This document shows, one piece after another, positions 51,502 to 60,217 of a stretch of DNA of 64,000 bases. The position numbers were made by a program, and so were the translations under genes. Numbering within the stretch: position 1 is the stretch's first letter; the number at the start of each line of letters is the position of its first letter. Below the pieces are notes generated by a model. The model ran no database searches and was not told the origin of the DNA. It was given only the letters and a program-made list of their open reading frames with translations. Source of the DNA: Mogibacterium diversum_A. Its GTDB lineage: Bacteria; Bacillota; Clostridia; Peptostreptococcales; Anaerovoracaceae. Location: positions 1 through 64,000 of the forward strand of contig NZ_CALIZG010000021.1 in the NCBI RefSeq assembly GCF_938028775.1, read 5' to 3'.

Positions 51502-51537
51502 CGCCGCACTCCTACGAGTGTGGCGTTCCCAATTTTT
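51502..51537 (+). terminator. Terminator-like hairpin after the cyclophilin gene
   Basis: A 10-bp stem with one G-T pair (51502-51511 with 51516-51525) followed after CCCAA-type bases by TTTTT. The following gene's ribosome-binding site begins 10 nt later. Confidence 0.55.
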
Positions 51538-51556
51538 AAGATATCCGGAGGTGCCC

Positions 51557-53209
51557 GTGGAATCCGATAAGAAGATAATAATAATTGGACATAAGAATCC
51601 CGACACCGATTCTATTTGCTCAGCGATTGGCTATGCTGAGATTAAGAATCGAATTACGAATACCAATAATTACGTAGCTCGCCGCGCTGGTGAAATCAAT
51701 GGAGAGACGGAATTTGTGCTGCAGAGATTTGGCATTAAAGTCCCTGAATACGTGGATAATGTCGCTACTCAGGTCAGAGATATGGAGATTAGGCACACCC
51801 CGGGAGTTCCTAAGGAGATGACTATCAAGGAAGCCTGGAGCATCATGGGTAAAAGTGAGGCTGTAACCCAGCCAATTACCGAGTCTGACAAGGTTATCGG
51901 GCTCATTACGAAGGGTGATATCGCACGTACGTTTATGGATGCTGAGAGCAGTGCCTTCCTTTCGAGCACATCGCCTAGGTTCAGCGATATTGCTGCTACG
52001 ATTGACGGACACATTGTAGTCGGTGATGGAGAGCGTCACTTTGACAAGGGAAAGGTTCTGGTTGGAGCAGCGCTGGTCGAAAGGATGCAGGGCGTCGTTC
52101 AGGAGCACGATTTAGTAATCCTTGTTGACCGCAAGGAAAATCAAATTGGTGCGCTTGAGGCCGATGCAGGATGCATTATCCTGTGCCTAGGTGCGAAGGC
52201 CTCTAAGGAAGTCGCAGAACTTGCAAAAGCCAAGGGGGCAGTTATCATTGAAACTGATCTAGATACGTTCTCAGTATCGAGGGAAATCAACAAGAGCGTA
52301 CCGCTAGAAGCATTCATGACATCTGATGGAATCGAAGGCTTTAAGCTAGATGACTATACGGACAGTGTAAAGGCGGAGATGGGAGCTACGAGGCATCGAG
52401 CGTTTCCCGTTACAGATAGCAAAGGCCGCTACATCGGAACAGTTTCGAGGCGTAATCTGCTCAATATCAGGAAGAAGCAGGTAATTCTCGTAGACCATAA
52501 TGAGAAGTCACAGGCAGTGGACAATATCGATGATGCGGACATACTTGAGATTGTGGATCACCACAGACTAGGGACTATCCAGACGCTTCAGCCGATATTT
52601 TTCAATCTACAGCCAGTTGGTTGCACCGCTACAATCCTATACCAGATGTATATAGAGCGTGGTATCGATGTACCTAAGCACATTGCAGGACTATTATGTG
52701 CGGCAATCGTATCTGATACGCTTATGTTTAGATCGCCAACATGTACGACACAGGATAAGATGGCTGCTGGGGCACTCGCATTAATTGCGGGCATTGATAT
52801 AGAGTCTTTTGCAACGGAGATGTTCGAGGCAGGATCAGACCTCAAGGACAAATCAGCAGAAGAAATTTTCTATCAGGATTACAAGAAATTCACATTCGGA
52901 AGCTCGAGCTTTGGAGTTGGACAGATAAGCTCGATGAACGAAGGGGAGCTGAGCAATATCAAGGAGATGTTACTTCCGCTTATGGAGAATGAGTGTGGCA
53001 AGAATAAAGTCTCGATGGTGTTCTTCCTACTTACTGACATCAAACACTCCTCGTCAGAGATGCTTTACGCCGGTGAACACGCTCGAGAGATGATAATGAA
53101 TGCATTTCCAGGGGCCGTTCCGACAGATGGCGGATTTAAGATAGACGGGCTGCTATCTAGAAAGAAACAGCTCATACCAGCGTTTATGGACGCTATTCAA
53201 GGCGTTTAA
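51557..53209 (+). CDS. Manganese-dependent inorganic pyrophosphatase with CBS/DRTGG domains
   Basis: 550 residues from a GTG at 51557 (GGAGGTG upstream). DHH-family catalytic parts flank a regulatory insert: 'GHKNPDTDSICSAIGY' at the start, then two CBS halves with a DRTGG domain between (about 60-310), then 'VDHHRLG' (about 335) and the DHHA2 domain. This is the nucleotide-regulated family II PPase found in clostridia; adenine nucleotides and Ap4A bind the CBS part in characterised members. It hydrolyses pyrophosphate to drive biosynthesis. Confidence 0.93.
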   Translation: MESDKKIIIIGHKNPDTDSICSAIGYAEIKNRITNTNNYVARRAGEINGETEFVLQRFGIKVPEYVDNVATQVRDMEIRHTPGVPKEMTIKEAWSIMGKSEAVTQPITESDKVIGLITKGDIARTFMDAESSAFLSSTSPRFSDIAATIDGHIVVGDGERHFDKGKVLVGAALVERMQGVVQEHDLVILVDRKENQIGALEADAGCIILCLGAKASKEVAELAKAKGAVIIETDLDTFSVSREINKSVPLEAFMTSDGIEGFKLDDYTDSVKAEMGATRHRAFPVTDSKGRYIGTVSRRNLLNIRKKQVILVDHNEKSQAVDNIDDADILEIVDHHRLGTIQTLQPIFFNLQPVGCTATILYQMYIERGIDVPKHIAGLLCAAIVSDTLMFRSPTCTTQDKMAAGALALIAGIDIESFATEMFEAGSDLKDKSAEEIFYQDYKKFTFGSSSFGVGQISSMNEGELSNIKEMLLPLMENECGKNKVSMVFFLLTDIKHSSSEMLYAGEHAREMIMNAFPGAVPTDGGFKIDGLLSRKKQLIPAFMDAIQGV

Positions 53210-53236
53210 ATATTATTTTTTTAGGAAAGGAAAGAA

Positions 53237-53995
53237 ATGGATTACAAGAGGATTCTTAAGGAAATTCTGAACATCGGCAGAGAGATGCTCCGTGCAGGCG
53301 CTGAGGTGAGCAGAGTTGAGGACAGTATGTACAGAATGTGCAAGAGCTATGGCTTCACACATGCAGATATCTGGGTTATCTACAGCAACATTCAGGCGAC
53401 AGTTGAGACAGCGGAGGGTGATATCATAACGCAGATTAGACATATACCTTCTACTTCATCGAACTTTGATAAACTCGACTATCTCAACAATTTATCGAGA
53501 CGCGTATGTCGTCAGACACCAAGCCCAGATGAGGTTGCAAACATGCTACAAGAGGTTCTGGACAGGACACCTCAGCCTGCATACCTAGAGTATCTGGCAG
53601 GAATTCTCGGGGGAACAGGATTCGGCGTGTTCTTCAACTGCGGGGTTAAGGATGCGATTATCGCTGCCATATCTTCGATAATCATTGTTTTCCTAGGCAG
53701 GAGATTGGCGAAGACAGAGAGTAATCCTCTGATTTCCAACTTCATTCAGTCATTTATCACAGAGGTATTCATCATTCTTTCTGTATATGTTGGATTTGCG
53801 GAAAAGTCAGGTAACATCACGGTCGGTGTAGTAATGCTCCTAGTCAGTGCGCTCGGATTTACGAATGGAATCAGCGACCTGCTTCACAAGGATACACTTG
53901 CTGGAATACTTAACATTTCAAATGCTATAATCGGAGCAGCGGGAATCGCCTTCGGAATAGCTTCAGCAATTCTATTATTCAAGGGGGTGTTCTAA
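53237..53995 (+). CDS. Threonine/serine exporter family protein, large part (DUF1212)
   Basis: 252 residues. The soluble first half ('MLRAGAEVSRVEDSMYRMCKSYGFTHADIWVIYSNI') and about five membrane helices thereafter match the ThrE N-terminal family (DUF1212). Paired with the next gene 1 nt away, which supplies the second half of the ThrE fold. Amino-acid export is the family role; the substrate here is not known. Confidence 0.88.
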   Translation: MDYKRILKEILNIGREMLRAGAEVSRVEDSMYRMCKSYGFTHADIWVIYSNIQATVETAEGDIITQIRHIPSTSSNFDKLDYLNNLSRRVCRQTPSPDEVANMLQEVLDRTPQPAYLEYLAGILGGTGFGVFFNCGVKDAIIAAISSIIIVFLGRRLAKTESNPLISNFIQSFITEVFIILSVYVGFAEKSGNITVGVVMLLVSALGFTNGISDLLHKDTLAGILNISNAIIGAAGIAFGIASAILLFKGVF

Positions 53996-53996
53996 G

Positions 53997-54458
53997 ATGA
54001 CCGAATTACATCCAAGTATAATAATACAATTTATTTCGTGTACCGCTGCCTGTGTGGGCTTCGGTCTATGGTTTAACGTTAAAGGCAAGCAGGTGCTCTT
54101 TTGCGGAATCGGGGCATTCTGCACATGGGGGATGTACGTAATTAGTGATGGAATTCTCCATAACTACTTCTTGGCGACACTTGTCAGCGCTATATTTGTA
54201 GCTGGCTACGCGCAGGTTATGGCGAGAGTCAATAAAGCACCTGCAACGATATTCCAGAGCGTATGCGCATTTCCACTAGTACCGGGAAACAACCTTTACT
54301 TCGTAATGTACGCTATGGTTATGGACATGCCTAAGGAGACCGCGAGTGAGGGCAAGCAGCTTGTACTGAACTGCCTCGGAATTGCGATGGGATTTATGGT
54401 AATAGAGATCGTGAATAAGTACGGAACTTTATTCTATCGCAAGCTCAAAAAGGCATAA
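53997..54458 (+). CDS. Threonine/serine exporter family protein, small part (DUF3815/ThrE_2)
   Basis: 153 residues with four to five membrane helices and 'FQSVCAFPLVPGNNLYFVMYAMV', typical of the ThrE C-terminal half. Its start overlaps the intergenic A of the upstream stop region, so the pair is translated together and probably forms one transporter. Confidence 0.88.
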   Translation: MTELHPSIIIQFISCTAACVGFGLWFNVKGKQVLFCGIGAFCTWGMYVISDGILHNYFLATLVSAIFVAGYAQVMARVNKAPATIFQSVCAFPLVPGNNLYFVMYAMVMDMPKETASEGKQLVLNCLGIAMGFMVIEIVNKYGTLFYRKLKKA

Positions 54459-54550
54459 AAAAATTCATGAATTAGATTAAAAAAAATAGCCACAAAAAGG
54501 TTGTATAGGTGGTACTATATAGTCTAAGGATTTTACCTGGAAGAGGAAAT

Positions 54551-55360
54551 ATGGCTAGAGTTAAGAATAATAATCGTGCTACAAATGTAGCAAAAGAATA
54601 TATCAAAGACATGGATAAGAATAAAGTAGCAAGTATCATCTTGCTGCTTTTTCTTGTCGTTTTTTTATTCAACCTACTGAAGTTCAACCGCAAGGTTCCG
54701 GTAGGAAAGGATGAGATTGAGAGGAATAAGAAGAGCGTTGAGGCTATACAGAAGAGCTCTGTAACTAGCGTTGAAGAAGCTGTTTCGGCACTCGGCGGAG
54801 AGGTGTCTGCAAATGGGCAGAGCAACAAGGCGAGATACATGAGCAAGTTCAAGGGCAGTATCGTTGTCGGTGACTCGGTTACTGAGGGGCTCAGTGTGTA
54901 TGGCTGGCTGAGTGATGATCAGGTATTTAGCAAGATTGGTTCAAGCGTAATGACTGGAGATGATTTATTCTCGAGTGCAGCGGGAACTTATCCAAGCACC
55001 GCATTCTTTGCTTTTGGTATGAACGACATGGGCAATTACAGAGGCGATGAAAAGGCATTTATCAAGAAGTATGAAGCAAGGTTAAAGGCTTTCCACAAGG
55101 CTTCACCTAAGACGAAGATTTGTGTGTGTGGCATCTCGGCACCTACTGACTCAGCGATGGCTAAGAACAAGTCGATTAGTAATTATAAGAAATTTAACAG
55201 CGCTATCAAGAAGATGTGCGCTAAGAATAAGTACGTATATATTCCAACTGCGGATATTCTGCAGAAGCATCCAGAGCTATATGCAGGTGACGGTATTCAC
55301 GCTCAGGCTACGTATTATCCGTACTGGCTGGATAGGATGATTGAGGAGGCAGAACTGTAG
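54551..55360 (+). CDS. Membrane-anchored SGNH/GDSL hydrolase
   Basis: 269 residues from the ATG at 54551 with GGAAGAGG upstream. One N-terminal membrane helix (about 26-44) anchors an extracellular SGNH domain: block I 'VVGDSVTEGL' (catalytic Ser), 'FGMNDMG' (block III Asn) and 'DGIHA' (catalytic Asp/His). Such enzymes act as O-acetyl esterases or transferases on cell-wall or secreted glycans. First gene of the O-acylation operon. Confidence 0.88.
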   Translation: MARVKNNNRATNVAKEYIKDMDKNKVASIILLLFLVVFLFNLLKFNRKVPVGKDEIERNKKSVEAIQKSSVTSVEEAVSALGGEVSANGQSNKARYMSKFKGSIVVGDSVTEGLSVYGWLSDDQVFSKIGSSVMTGDDLFSSAAGTYPSTAFFAFGMNDMGNYRGDEKAFIKKYEARLKAFHKASPKTKICVCGISAPTDSAMAKNKSISNYKKFNSAIKKMCAKNKYVYIPTADILQKHPELYAGDGIHAQATYYPYWLDRMIEEAEL

Positions 55361-55858
55361 ATGAATACTAAATCGCGTAGAGATGCTATAAGGTATGGAA
55401 GAATCCTAAAGTGTGTTCTCCTTATTATACTGCTTGCCTTCCTTGCTATAGTGTATAGCCGTGAAAATGCAAAGGATGTCTCGATGGACAAGATTGAGGC
55501 GCAGCTTATCAAGAAGACTAATATAGAGAAACTGCAGAAACAGAAACCTCGTGATCTCGTACAGTTCATAGGACTAGATGCTAATAATTATGAGGCTGTT
55601 CTGTATTACAAGAGCAAGGAAGCTCTTTCTGTTGACGAGGTTCTGGTCATCAAGGTCAAGAATAAGTCTGACGTTAAAGCTGTCAAAGATGCTGTAGAAA
55701 AGCGCATCACAAGCCAGATAGAGGCATTTGACAATTACGGACCTGAGCAGGTCAAGGAACTTAAGAACGCAATCGTGACTTCGAGGGGCAAGTACGTATT
55801 CTATGGAGTTGCCAAGGATCCAGATAAGTATGAGGAGGTGCTATTAAGTGTTATTTAG
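55361..55858 (+). CDS. DUF4358 family membrane-anchored protein
   Basis: 165 residues. N-terminal membrane helix (about 16-33), then 'LVQFIGLDANNYEAVLYYKSKEALSVDEVLVIKVKN' and 'DNYGPEQVKELKNAIVTSRGKYVFYGVAKD', the DUF4358 pattern. The function is unknown, but the family recurs beside MBOAT/SGNH genes in Clostridia. Its ATG follows the previous stop directly; it ends 11 bp inside the MBOAT gene. Confidence 0.85.
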   Translation: MNTKSRRDAIRYGRILKCVLLIILLAFLAIVYSRENAKDVSMDKIEAQLIKKTNIEKLQKQKPRDLVQFIGLDANNYEAVLYYKSKEALSVDEVLVIKVKNKSDVKAVKDAVEKRITSQIEAFDNYGPEQVKELKNAIVTSRGKYVFYGVAKDPDKYEEVLLSVI

Positions 55859-57251
55859 CAGTATTATCTTCATATTCTATTTCCTTCCGATAACGATGCT
55901 CGTGTACTATCTGATTCCTAAGGAGCAGACGGGAAAGCGCAACATTGTGCTGCTCGTTGCCAGCTTGTTCTTTTACAGCTGGGGAGAACCGGTATATCTA
56001 TTCTTGATGCTATATAGTGCGTTCTTCAACTACTTCATGGCTATTCAGATTCATAATGAGCAGAAGTATGGAGGCACCGGTAGGAGGAATCTGCTGTTTA
56101 CAGTGGTTGTAGACCTACTGATACTTGGTTTCTTCAAGTATTTCGGATTCCTAATGGATACGATAACCTCGATTACAGGATGGCATATTCATTACACGTC
56201 ACTCGCACTGCCAATCGGAATTTCGTTCTACACCTTCCAGGCGATGTCATACGTATTTGACGTGTACAAGGGAAAGGTTGCACCGCAGTATAGCTTGCTC
56301 AAGTTCTCGTTATATCTGTCGTTCTTCCCTCAGCTCATCGCAGGACCAATCGTTAAGTATAGAGACGTTGAACTTCAGATAGATAATCGCGAAACCACAC
56401 TCATTACATTTGGAGAGGGGTCATCGAGATTTATCCTTGGACTGGGCAAGAAGGTAATTCTTGCCAACGCGCTAGGTTCGCTCTATACAGAAATTTCGAG
56501 TCTGCCGCACGGTCAGATATCGGTGGTACTGTACTGGATCGGAATTGCGGCGTACACCTTACAAATTTACTTTGACTTTAGCGGATATTCCGACATGGCG
56601 ATAGGTCTCGGTAAGATGTTCGGATTCGTGTTTGATGAGAACTTCAACTATCCGTATATTGCATCGACTATCACGGATTTCTGGCGCAGATGGCACATGT
56701 CGCTATCTACTTGGTTCCGTGAGTACGTGTACATTCCACTCGGAGGAAACAGAGTAAAGGTGCATAGACACATTTTAAACCTGCTAATAGTGTGGTCTCT
56801 GACTGGTCTATGGCACGGTGCGAGCTGGAACTTTGTGCTCTGGGGTGCATACTTCGGAGTGCTGCTGATACTCGAGAAGTATGTATATGGCAAATATCTA
56901 GAGAAGGCGCCAAATTGGTTTAGACACGCATATGCGATAGTCATAGTTATGGTGAGCTGGGTTTTCTTCAGCATCACAGATATCAGCAAGGCGCTTTCGT
57001 ATCTCGCTGTCATGTTTGGACTCGGCAAGGTGTCGTTCATAAATGTTACAGCGATGTATTACATAAGAACGAATTTCATTATCCTTGCCGTTGGTTCGTG
57101 TGTGGCAACACCATATCCAATTGAGAAATTCAGAGAGCTATACAGGAAGAAACCGGCGGTAGGAACTGCGCTGGTGTTCGCAGTACTCATCGTTTCTGTC
57201 GCATATCTGGTATATGGTTCGTACAATCCGTTCCTGTACTTCAGATTCTAG
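55848..57251 (+). CDS. MBOAT-family O-acyltransferase (AlgI/PatA-like)
   Basis: 467 residues from a GTG start with GAGGAGGTG upstream. Many membrane helices; 'LPIGISFYTFQAMSYVFDVYKG', 'QLIAGPIVKY', 'DFSGYSDMAIGLGKMFGF' and the catalytic-His region 'DFWRRWHMSLSTWFREYVYIPLGGNR ... LTGLWHGASWNF' are diagnostic. It passes acetyl groups from the cytoplasm to an extracellular acceptor. With the SGNH and DHHW proteins it should form an export-and-transfer system for O-acetylation of a cell-wall polymer or exopolysaccharide; the polymer is not identified. Confidence 0.92.
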   Translation: MLFSSIIFIFYFLPITMLVYYLIPKEQTGKRNIVLLVASLFFYSWGEPVYLFLMLYSAFFNYFMAIQIHNEQKYGGTGRRNLLFTVVVDLLILGFFKYFGFLMDTITSITGWHIHYTSLALPIGISFYTFQAMSYVFDVYKGKVAPQYSLLKFSLYLSFFPQLIAGPIVKYRDVELQIDNRETTLITFGEGSSRFILGLGKKVILANALGSLYTEISSLPHGQISVVLYWIGIAAYTLQIYFDFSGYSDMAIGLGKMFGFVFDENFNYPYIASTITDFWRRWHMSLSTWFREYVYIPLGGNRVKVHRHILNLLIVWSLTGLWHGASWNFVLWGAYFGVLLILEKYVYGKYLEKAPNWFRHAYAIVIVMVSWVFFSITDISKALSYLAVMFGLGKVSFINVTAMYYIRTNFIILAVGSCVATPYPIEKFRELYRKKPAVGTALVFAVLIVSVAYLVYGSYNPFLYFRF

Positions 57252-57267
57252 CGTAGAGGAGTAAGTT

Positions 57268-58461
57268 TTGAAGAAGATTAACCGTTTTAGAAATGAAATA
57301 AAGGCCGAACTGAAGCAAAGTTCGGAGAACAAAATGGCAGCGTATACCGGTGTCATATTTGTATTTGTTCTTGCGGCTGTATTCCTTATAAATCTCATAG
57401 TTCCAGACAAGTCATTCTCGGCTTCTGAAAACCGCATGCTACAGGAATTCCCGAGCATATCTGTTTCGAACTATTTCGGCGGTAGGCTAGAATCCAAGAT
57501 GGAGAGCTACGTGAACGATCAGTTCCTTATGCGTGGGTCTTTTATCAAGGTTAAGTCGGCTGTCGATGTGACTGAAGGAAAGCTCAAAGCTAACGGGGTG
57601 TATAGAGCTCGTGATGGATATCTGATCGAGGATATAGTGACTCCAGATCAAAAGACAATTAGCTCTGCTGAAACCGCGCTCAAGAATTTCAAGGCTAAGT
57701 ATCCTAAGCTAAACATGACATTCCTCCTCGCTCCAAATGCAGGGAATATCATGTCCGACAAGCTGCCGCTAACTGTCAGTATGGCGGATCAGAACAAGAG
57801 CATTGATGCTTTTTACAAGAATATCAAGGCGTCGGGAATTAAGCCGATTGATGTGAGGAAGACTTTCAATAAGAAGAAAGAGGATGTACAGCTCTATTAC
57901 AGGACTGACCACCACTGGACGAGCGACGGCGCTTACCTCGCATACAAGGCGATTGTGCCAGCACTGGGTGCAGGTATGCCGATGGAGTTTGAGAGTAAGG
58001 TTGTTAAGAACGACTTTGCGGGAACCATGTACTCGAAGAGCGGATTTACAGGCGGAAGATACGATAGTATCAAGATTAATCTGCCTAAGAATAAGAAAGC
58101 GGCCAAGCCTTCAGTCATCTACTATGGTGATACTAAGAAGAAGACTACTAAGTTCTATCAGCTTAAGAATCTAGATAAGAAGGATGCGTACACTGTATTC
58201 GGAGGCAGTAACCATCCGATGTACACGGTCAAGACTCCGACAGAGTCTAACAGGAGGCTGCTCCTGATTAAGGACTCGTATGCGAACAGTGTGATTCCAA
58301 TGCTGGCGCAGCATTACCGCGAAATCGTGGTCGTGGATCCGAGATATTACTTTGATAATGTCGATGATTTGATTGCTTCAGAGGGGATAACTGATGTGCT
58401 GTTCCTTTATAATGCGAATACGTTCTTTGCGGATGATTCGCTTTCCATGATGTTCCAATAA
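57268..58461 (+). CDS. DHHW-family (AlgX/AlgJ-like) extracellular protein
   Basis: 397 residues from a TTG at 57268, 7 nt after GAGGA. One N-terminal membrane helix (about 26-46), then an SGNH-like domain with 'YRTDHHWTSDGAYLAY' (DHHW motif, about 210) and 'LIKDSYANSVIPML' (Ser). Such proteins partner MBOAT enzymes in acetyl transfer to polysaccharides. Last gene of the operon; its stop codon is 2 nt from the structured tandem element. Confidence 0.9.
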   Translation: MKKINRFRNEIKAELKQSSENKMAAYTGVIFVFVLAAVFLINLIVPDKSFSASENRMLQEFPSISVSNYFGGRLESKMESYVNDQFLMRGSFIKVKSAVDVTEGKLKANGVYRARDGYLIEDIVTPDQKTISSAETALKNFKAKYPKLNMTFLLAPNAGNIMSDKLPLTVSMADQNKSIDAFYKNIKASGIKPIDVRKTFNKKKEDVQLYYRTDHHWTSDGAYLAYKAIVPALGAGMPMEFESKVVKNDFAGTMYSKSGFTGGRYDSIKINLPKNKKAAKPSVIYYGDTKKKTTKFYQLKNLDKKDAYTVFGGSNHPMYTVKTPTESNRRLLLIKDSYANSVIPMLAQHYREIVVVDPRYYFDNVDDLIASEGITDVLFLYNANTFFADDSLSMMFQ

Positions 58462-58463
58462 AA

Positions 58464-58638
58464 AAGTGAAGCGTGAGCCTCTGCAAAGAGTCTCGTTTGC
58501 TTGACGAATTATATGAAAGCTGCGAAACTTGATTCGCTGAAACAATTCTCGCTTTCATTAATTCGTTACAGCGCAAACCTTGAACTTGCCGAAACCTCGC
58601 GCTTCACTTCTTTATTTCCACGACTCTTAGTTGTGATG
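58464..58638 (+). repeat. Tandem structured element, unit 1
   Basis: A 146-nt long hairpin with a 29-nt tail. Outer stem of 14 bp with one G-T pair (58464-58477 with 58596-58609), a GTTTGC/GCAAAC stem, an inner 16-bp stem with one bulged T (58504-58520 with 58551-58566), and an apical part containing GCGAA/TTCGC and AAACAATTC. The tail ends GTTGTGATG. It is homologous to unit 2, with the two end motifs 184 nt apart. No gene overlaps it. Confidence 0.8.
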
Positions 58639-58644
58639 CCTGGG

Positions 58645-58822
58645 TAAGCGGAAGTGAGCAGTTGGCAGCAGACTGCGTTTACTTGGCAGATTATACAAAG
58701 TCTGCGAGACTTGTAATGATAAAACAATTCCAGACTTTGTTAATCTGCTTCGGCGTAAACCGCGGATACTGCCAGAACCTCGCACTTTCTGCTATTTTAT
58801 TCCAGGCGCTTGGGTTGTGATG
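58645..58822 (+). repeat. Tandem structured element, unit 2
   Basis: Same plan as unit 1. Outer stem with bulges (58647-58658 with 58779-58793), inner 18-bp stem with a single bulged T at the same place (58686-58704 with 58731-58748), apical TGCGAGACTTG...AAACAATTC, and tail ending GTTGTGATG at 58814-58822. Stem bases differ from unit 1 in compensating pairs, while loop bases are kept. Confidence 0.8.
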
Positions 58823-58846
58823 ACTACAGATGTAAATCGCAACATG

Positions 58847-58876
58847 TTTCATATACAGTACTTGCTAAAATATAAT
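58847..58876 (+). promoter_or_regulatory. Possible promoter for the small secreted peptide
   Basis: TATAAT at 58871-58876 with a poor -35 TTTCAT at 58847-58852, 18-bp spacer. The region 58877-58934 is very A/T-rich and ends in TTGGAG before the ATG. Confidence 0.4.
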
Positions 58877-58934
58877 CATATATGATAAATTAATAAAAAA
58901 TTTATATCTAATAAAAATTGGAGAAGTGTGTATC

Positions 58935-59084
58935 ATGATAAAGAAGATTTCATCTATTGTTATTTTAGTCTGCATTATTTTATTTAATATCACACCGATC
59001 GTTATGGCAGCCGACTATGCCGAACTTGGTGATTCATCAGCGGCAAGCGGAAGCTTATCAGAAGAAACGGAACATCAAATTTAA
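58935..59084 (+). CDS. Small secreted peptide
   Basis: 49 residues. 'MIKKISSIVILVCIILFNITPIVMA' is a clear signal peptide with an A-x-A-like cleavage site, leaving an acidic 24-residue peptide rich in Ser/Glu/Ala. TTGGAG precedes the ATG. It could be a real secreted peptide or the severed N-terminus of a former surface protein. The next gene starts 1 nt after its stop. Confidence 0.55.
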   Translation: MIKKISSIVILVCIILFNITPIVMAADYAELGDSSAASGSLSEETEHQI

Positions 59085-59085
59085 A

Positions 59086-59631
59086 ATGAAGAAGATAATA
59101 ATAACATGCTTAATAACTTTACTTATAACTATAGGACTTGTACATCTATATGATAACTGGTATATCGACTACAACCTCAGAAAATACTCCGTTTACTATG
59201 CCCACAACATGGAGCATAAGGAGGGAACACACCCTGAGATGGCCATGGCATTAGAAAATATGGATGTTATCTATAAGCCTAACAAGAAGAATATACGGTA
59301 TAGGGATGATGGCGGGTTTGCCATTTATAATAATTCTCCAGGTAGTGAACAATATATATTAAGTTGCGATCCAGGAGAAAACGAGCGTAAATATGTTTAT
59401 TATAATTTTATGGAGGAAGACTACTATTTTAACGAGGCATTTAAACTAAATTATGGTTATAATGGCTCAACAGGATTATATAAAATAGACATCAAGACTG
59501 TAGATCAGAAAGCTCTTTACAAAGACATATACAAGAATTTCGGCTTCCTAGTCGAAGCCAACGTCAATCGCAAACCACAAATCAATCTGCAGAAAGATTT
59601 CAACAAGAAGTACTACAAGCGTTTCAACTAA
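59086..59631 (+). CDS. Membrane-anchored immunity-like protein, paralogue 1
   Basis: 181 residues from the ATG at 59086; a longer in-frame reading from 59017 overlaps the peptide gene. N-terminal membrane helix (about 4-21), then 'NLRKYSVYYAHNMEHKEGTHPEMAMALENMDVIYKPNKKN', a variable middle and the conserved end 'YKNFGFLVEANVNRK' plus a basic tail 'NKKYYKRFN'. Three such genes lie in tandem. Topology and tandem copies recall immunity proteins guarding against externally acting toxins (e.g. TipC-like), but I cannot establish homology. Confidence 0.7.
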   Translation: MKKIIITCLITLLITIGLVHLYDNWYIDYNLRKYSVYYAHNMEHKEGTHPEMAMALENMDVIYKPNKKNIRYRDDGGFAIYNNSPGSEQYILSCDPGENERKYVYYNFMEEDYYFNEAFKLNYGYNGSTGLYKIDIKTVDQKALYKDIYKNFGFLVEANVNRKPQINLQKDFNKKYYKRFN

Positions 59632-59650
59632 TGTCAAGGTGCGAATTTCG

Positions 59651-60199
59651 ATGAAGAAGCTAAAAATTGCAACAATACTTATAATATTCATATCTTTCGG
59701 ATGGTTTGCATATACAAATTTATATCCTGCTCAAAATCTCAGAAAATACTCAGTTTACTATGCTCACAACATGGTACATAAGAAGGGAACACACCCAGAA
59801 ATGGCAATGGCATTAGAGAACATAAAGGTTATACGTACACCCGCGAGTAGAGGAATAAGTTATGACTATGATGGACTGGCGAAAGTGTATAACGATAGAA
59901 ATAAAAAAAACGACATTGTGCCGTGGATTTGTGCAACTTATGCTCAGAAAAACACAGAATATCTTTACATAAGCTACGATAATAATAGGTATATTTTTAA
60001 TGCTGATTTTACTCTAAAAATTGTTTATAATCGTGATTCAGCAAATCTGGATCCGGAGAAAAGTGATATCGACGAAGAAGAATTATATAAGGAGGTTTAT
60101 AAAAACTTCGGCTTCCTAGTCGAAGCCAACGTCAATCGCAAACCACGAATCAACCTGCAGAAACAGTTCAACAAGAAATACTACAAGCGCTTCAACTAA
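59651..60199 (+). CDS. Membrane-anchored immunity-like protein, paralogue 2
   Basis: 182 residues from the ATG at 59651 (AAGGTG upstream). Same N-terminal anchor and both conserved ends as its neighbours, but the middle 90 residues are different ('IKVIRTPASRGISYDYDGLAKVYND'). This pattern, constant ends with a changing centre, suggests diversification of the binding part. Confidence 0.7.
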   Translation: MKKLKIATILIIFISFGWFAYTNLYPAQNLRKYSVYYAHNMVHKKGTHPEMAMALENIKVIRTPASRGISYDYDGLAKVYNDRNKKNDIVPWICATYAQKNTEYLYISYDNNRYIFNADFTLKIVYNRDSANLDPEKSDIDEEELYKEVYKNFGFLVEANVNRKPRINLQKQFNKKYYKRFN

Positions 60200-60217
60200 T
60201 GTAAGGTGTGAATTTCA

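Noticed and set aside
58464..58822. Integron attC sites as an explanation of the tandem structured element
   Set aside because: Structure kept with bulged bases fits attC in spirit, but the required RYYYAAC/GTTRRRY core boxes are not at the ends and no integrase is present.
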